The translations under genes were made by a program, and so were the position numbers. A DNA stretch of 64,000 nucleotides, taken from UBA4408 sp002389785 (GTDB lineage: Bacteria > Bacteroidota > Bacteroidia > UBA4408). The stretch spans positions 26,598 to 90,597 of the forward strand of contig DAORJK010000014.1 of NCBI GenBank assembly GCA_035438985.1, written 5' to 3'. Under the pieces are notes generated by a model, which made no database searches, was not told the origin of the DNA, and saw nothing but the letters and a program-made list of their open reading frames with translations. Below, in pieces: positions 61,031 to 64,000 of this stretch; the first letter of the stretch is position 1, and every line of letters begins with the position of its first letter.

Positions 61031-63475
61031 ATGAAAAAAATTACCCTCTCCATTCTTGGTTTCTTTTCGCTGCTAAAGATAGCAAGTGCTGCAGTTGTTG
61101 TGACGCCTTCAAATCTTGATTTATGTGGAGCATTTCCAACATCGTACCGTCCAATTTCTGACATAGTAATTACTGAATTACTTGTTGCAGATTTACCTGT
61201 TCAAGCTGCTACAACAATAATTCTTACAACTCCCGCAGGTTTTGAGTTTAATTCAACCGCTGCTTCTGCTAGTTTTATTGGTGGAAACGATATTAGTGCA
61301 GCATCCATAAATTCAGTTAACAATTCAACTACCATTACCATTACCATTACCGTTACTGGAATAACCTCGTTTGATGTGCTAACCATTTCAGGATTAAAAG
61401 TGAGGGCTACCGCTAATACAACCGGAAATATTGTCCGTACCGGTGGTACTGCTACAATAATCGGCGACGCATCAGGTGGAGGCGTTAATCATGGTACATT
61501 AAATCGCCCTGCGTGTAGCACTCCTGTCTCAGCTCCCTGTTCATCGCCTTTAATAACCGACCGTTACTGCAGCAGTGGTTTTATTGAATCTAATACTGTT
61601 GGAGTAAGTACCTTTGCTGCAAATACATTTAGTTCATTGGGTTGCGGAAACAATCGTCAATATGAAGTGTTTTTCAATTTTGTTGCTACCACTCCTGACT
61701 ATGAAATAACCGGATTTGCAGGCACTATTGGCGGAAATTCTGAGATTTCTCTTTTACAAAATATTGGCGCTCCTTGTCCGGGAGGTCCTGCTAATTGGGT
61801 TTTTATTGATGCAAGTTGTCCTGCTTGGGGAACAGCTGCAAATTTTACCGGACTTACCATTGGGCAAACATATTATCTTGCTGTTGACCACAGTGGTAAC
61901 AATGGAAGCAGAGGTACTTTTGATATTTGTTTAAATCCTCTGCCCAATATTGTTACTGTCTCCGGATCGGGGGTAACTTGTGCTACAGCTATTAATATTA
62001 ATGCTTCCGGAGGATTGCCCTTTACACATACCTCTACTACACTCGGAAAAGGAAATGATTGGCGAAACTCTTGCGCTGACCCTTTTGTATTGGCTTCCGG
62101 CTTTGGTGATGGTCCTGACATGTTTTACAAATATACCAGCACAGGTAATGAATACCTTACTTATGAATTAATTCCTACTGGTTGCCCGGGAGCTGGTTGC
62201 TATCCGGTGCTAAGTGTAACCCGTTCATGCCCGGCTTTAAATACAGCTGGAGATGTTACACCTGTAACAGGACTGTGCGTTGTTCAAGGAAATTTTGGTG
62301 TTTCAGATGGAACTCACTCGATGGCAAGTAAATGGGCTAGTACAGGTGCGTTACCCTGTACTCCAATATATTTACCTGCTGCAGGAACCTATTATTTTGT
62401 AGTTGATAACTGGCCTAACCCTGCTTCCTTTAATTATACATTCAAACTGAGCGCAATGTCACAAGCCAATAACGATGACTGTAATAGCGCAGGCGATGTA
62501 TTTGGCGGTGTAACCTTAAGTGCGAATAATGCAGGATGCAATTATGCTTATGGTCCAAATGATCCCAATTCGGGATTTATGTGTGCTACCAGTACTGAAA
62601 ACACGGCCTGGTTTAAATTTACCACCGAACCAGCAGCAACCAGTGCAACTTTTAATTTTACCAATGTTGTTGGCTCTATTCAATATGGTGTATTTAGTGG
62701 TGCCTGCGGTGGACCCTATACTAAAGCAGGAACTAATACCAACAACAATCCAGCTAACGGCCGATCTTCTGTAAATGACCCCTGTTTTGCTTCTAACGCA
62801 GCAACGCAAAATTTTACGGTTACAGGTTTAACTCCAAATACAAGCTATTGGTTGGCTGTGGATGGAAACGCTGGAGCTAACTCTACATTTGATGTGTTTG
62901 GTGGAAGCGGAGTACTTCCCATTACTTTATTAAATTTTGACGCTGTTTATTCTGGTGGAAAAGTTAGTATTAACTGGACGACCTTAACCGAAATTAACAA
63001 TAACTTTTTTGCTGTAGAACGTTCTCGTGATGGCTTTAATTTTGAAATAATTTCAACCATTAAAGGTGCAGGAAATAGTTCATCTCCTCTGAATTATAAA
63101 ATTATAGATTCGAATCCTTTATCCGGCATTAATTATTACCGCTTAAAGCAAGTCGATTTTGATAACAAATACAAAGATTCCAAGATCATATCGGTTAAAA
63201 CTTTTATGAATGATAAAGACATCAGCGTATTTCCAAATCCTGTTATTGGTGCAGATTTTTCAGTTTCAATAGCCGGTTTGGAGAGTAACGAAAAGGTACT
63301 TGTTGTTTTGACCGATGTGATGGGAAATGTGGTATATTCGAAACTCAGTTTTAGCGATGAAAGCGGCTATTTTGCAGATCAGGTATCAACCGAACCTAAA
63401 CTAAAAAGCGGAATGTACCTGGTAATCGGAAGCGCCAAAAATTCAATCTATAAAAAGAAGATAATTGTTAATTAA
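61031..63475 (+). CDS. Multidomain T9SS cargo protein
   Basis: An 814-residue secreted protein. The signal peptide ends near ASA (residue 20). An N-terminal beta domain at about 25-165 (TTIILTTPAGFEFNS) is followed by three PPC-like beta sandwiches with the recurring phrases QTYYLAVDHSGNNGSRGTFDI, GTYYFVVDNWPNPASFNYTF and NTSYWLAVDGNAGANSTFDV. Next comes a segment common before T9SS tails (FAVERSRDGFNFEIIST...GINYYRLKQVDFDNKY), and then a type A sorting domain (VFPNPVIGADFSVS...SGMYLVIG). PPC-like domains usually bind other parts of secreted proteins or polysaccharide. No catalytic motif was seen. It follows the small secreted protein gene by 18 bp. Confidence 0.83.
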   Translation: MKKITLSILGFFSLLKIASAAVVVTPSNLDLCGAFPTSYRPISDIVITELLVADLPVQAATTIILTTPAGFEFNSTAASASFIGGNDISAASINSVNNSTTITITITVTGITSFDVLTISGLKVRATANTTGNIVRTGGTATIIGDASGGGVNHGTLNRPACSTPVSAPCSSPLITDRYCSSGFIESNTVGVSTFAANTFSSLGCGNNRQYEVFFNFVATTPDYEITGFAGTIGGNSEISLLQNIGAPCPGGPANWVFIDASCPAWGTAANFTGLTIGQTYYLAVDHSGNNGSRGTFDICLNPLPNIVTVSGSGVTCATAININASGGLPFTHTSTTLGKGNDWRNSCADPFVLASGFGDGPDMFYKYTSTGNEYLTYELIPTGCPGAGCYPVLSVTRSCPALNTAGDVTPVTGLCVVQGNFGVSDGTHSMASKWASTGALPCTPIYLPAAGTYYFVVDNWPNPASFNYTFKLSAMSQANNDDCNSAGDVFGGVTLSANNAGCNYAYGPNDPNSGFMCATSTENTAWFKFTTEPAATSATFNFTNVVGSIQYGVFSGACGGPYTKAGTNTNNNPANGRSSVNDPCFASNAATQNFTVTGLTPNTSYWLAVDGNAGANSTFDVFGGSGVLPITLLNFDAVYSGGKVSINWTTLTEINNNFFAVERSRDGFNFEIISTIKGAGNSSSPLNYKIIDSNPLSGINYYRLKQVDFDNKYKDSKIISVKTFMNDKDISVFPNPVIGADFSVSIAGLESNEKVLVVLTDVMGNVVYSKLSFSDESGYFADQVSTEPKLKSGMYLVIGSAKNSIYKKKIIVN

Positions 63476-63477
63476 AC

Positions 63478-63510
63478 GATTATACTATACTTTAAAAGCC
63501 CAGTATAATC
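63478..63510. terminator. Possible weak bidirectional terminator
   Basis: GATTATACT and AGTATAATC form a perfect 9-bp stem with a 15-nt loop between two convergent stop codons. The stem is AT-rich and lacks a T-run, so termination is uncertain. Confidence 0.3.
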
Positions 63511-63522
63511 AATACTTCAAAA

Positions 63523-64000
63523 TTATTCTTTACAAATTTTAATTATCTGCTGTTGTGAACCTTCCTTATCAAAGAAGCGAACACAGTACATTCCCGGAGC
63601 AAAGTTATGCAGTGAAAGTTGAAAGTACTCCTCAGGTTCAGACATTTCAAGAGTTTCACTTTTTACTAACTTACCATACATATCCGTAACTTCTAACTGA
63701 AGAGATTTATTTTCATCCAAAAGAAAATAAAAGAAAACTTCATCTTTTGCAGGATTTGGGTAGTGCTTAACAAGAGCAAAATTTAAATCATTACCAAGTA
63801 GTGAAATTATTTTACTGTAACTGTATTTGCCATCATAATCAACCTGCTTCAAACGATAGTAGGTGATTGTTTCATAAGGATAATAATCACTCGAAGTATA
63901 GCGCAAAAGCGCCGAACTATTACCGGCAGCCTTTATTTTTGATAGCTTGCCTCGTCCTGAAATAGGTTGACACAAAAAAGTGTAACCGTTATGAATAAAG
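63523..64000 (-). CDS. T9SS cargo protein, 5' part beyond window
   Basis: The frame is open from the stop at 63523 to the right edge, about 159 codons, and the N-terminus is missing. What is visible is the segment that commonly precedes the sorting signal (IKAAGNSSALLRY...ITYYRLKQVDYDGKYSYSKIIS) and a type A T9SS sorting domain (HYPNPAKDEVFFYF...APGMYCVRFFDKEG). The upstream residues (IHNGYTFLCQPISGRG) continue in frame to the edge, so an internal TTG at 63975 is not the true start. The functional domain lies outside the window. Confidence 0.8.
   Translation of the reverse strand, partial: FIHNGYTFLCQPISGRGKLSKIKAAGNSSALLRYTSSDYYPYETITYYRLKQVDYDGKYSYSKIISLLGNDLNFALVKHYPNPAKDEVFFYFLLDENKSLQLEVTDMYGKLVKSETLEMSEPEEYFQLSLHNFAPGMYCVRFFDKEGSQQQIIKICKE

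Overview
The window is AT-rich DNA from a member of the Bacteroidota. Three things point there: many secreted proteins end in type IX secretion system (T9SS) sorting domains; SprB-type adhesin repeats are abundant; and several genes are preceded by the Bacteroidota promoter element TAnnTTTG, mostly without a Shine-Dalgarno sequence. The exact order cannot be fixed from the sequence (a Chitinophagales, Sphingobacteriales or Flavobacteriales-like lineage is plausible). No rRNA, tRNA, insertion sequence, prophage or CRISPR array was seen.

Layout. 1-7322 (minus) is the 5' part of a giant SprB-repeat adhesin gene whose 3' end lies outside the window. 7563-13277 (minus) holds manC, a class I aminotransferase, an SprT-like metalloprotease, and feoB and feoA; a perfect inverted repeat sits at the feo promoter. 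13587-15629 (plus) holds fbp, a DinB-like protein and an SRPBCC protein. 15631-20772 holds a TPR/PP2C phosphatase, a T9SS cargo with surface-layer type domains and a beta-barrel protein. 20952-30018 holds two DNA repair genes (mfd and uvrC) separated by an outer-membrane protein, a helical protein and two paralogous small T9SS cargo proteins. 30012-35671 (minus) is a tight four-gene cluster: lysS, an unknown membrane protein, gpsA and an SGNH-hydrolase/PKD cargo. 35809-47921 carries a beta-propeller cargo, a PorE-like OmpA protein with a TPR partner, a subtilisin and an M43 metalloprotease. 48074-52974 (minus) is the fatty-acid/phospholipid cluster DUF177-rpmF-plsX-fabH-accB-accC, with internal regulatory structures. 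53124-63475 holds a very large repeat protein split by a single-base frameshift in a C6/G6 tract, a small secreted protein and another cargo protein. A last T9SS cargo runs off the right edge.

How it fits together. Housekeeping genes (translation, lipid synthesis, repair, iron uptake, gluconeogenesis) are interleaved with at least ten C-terminally tagged T9SS cargo proteins, including two proteases and large repeat adhesins. This suits a surface-active, probably gliding or polymer-degrading organism, but gliding and degradation are inferences. No complete new system was found. The best leads are the frameshifted (possibly phase-variable) giant protein, the M43 protease whose SprB repeat is split by an inserted domain, the palindromes at feoA and upstream of fabH, the hairpin between rpmF and plsX, and promoters so close to ATG codons that the transcripts should be leaderless.
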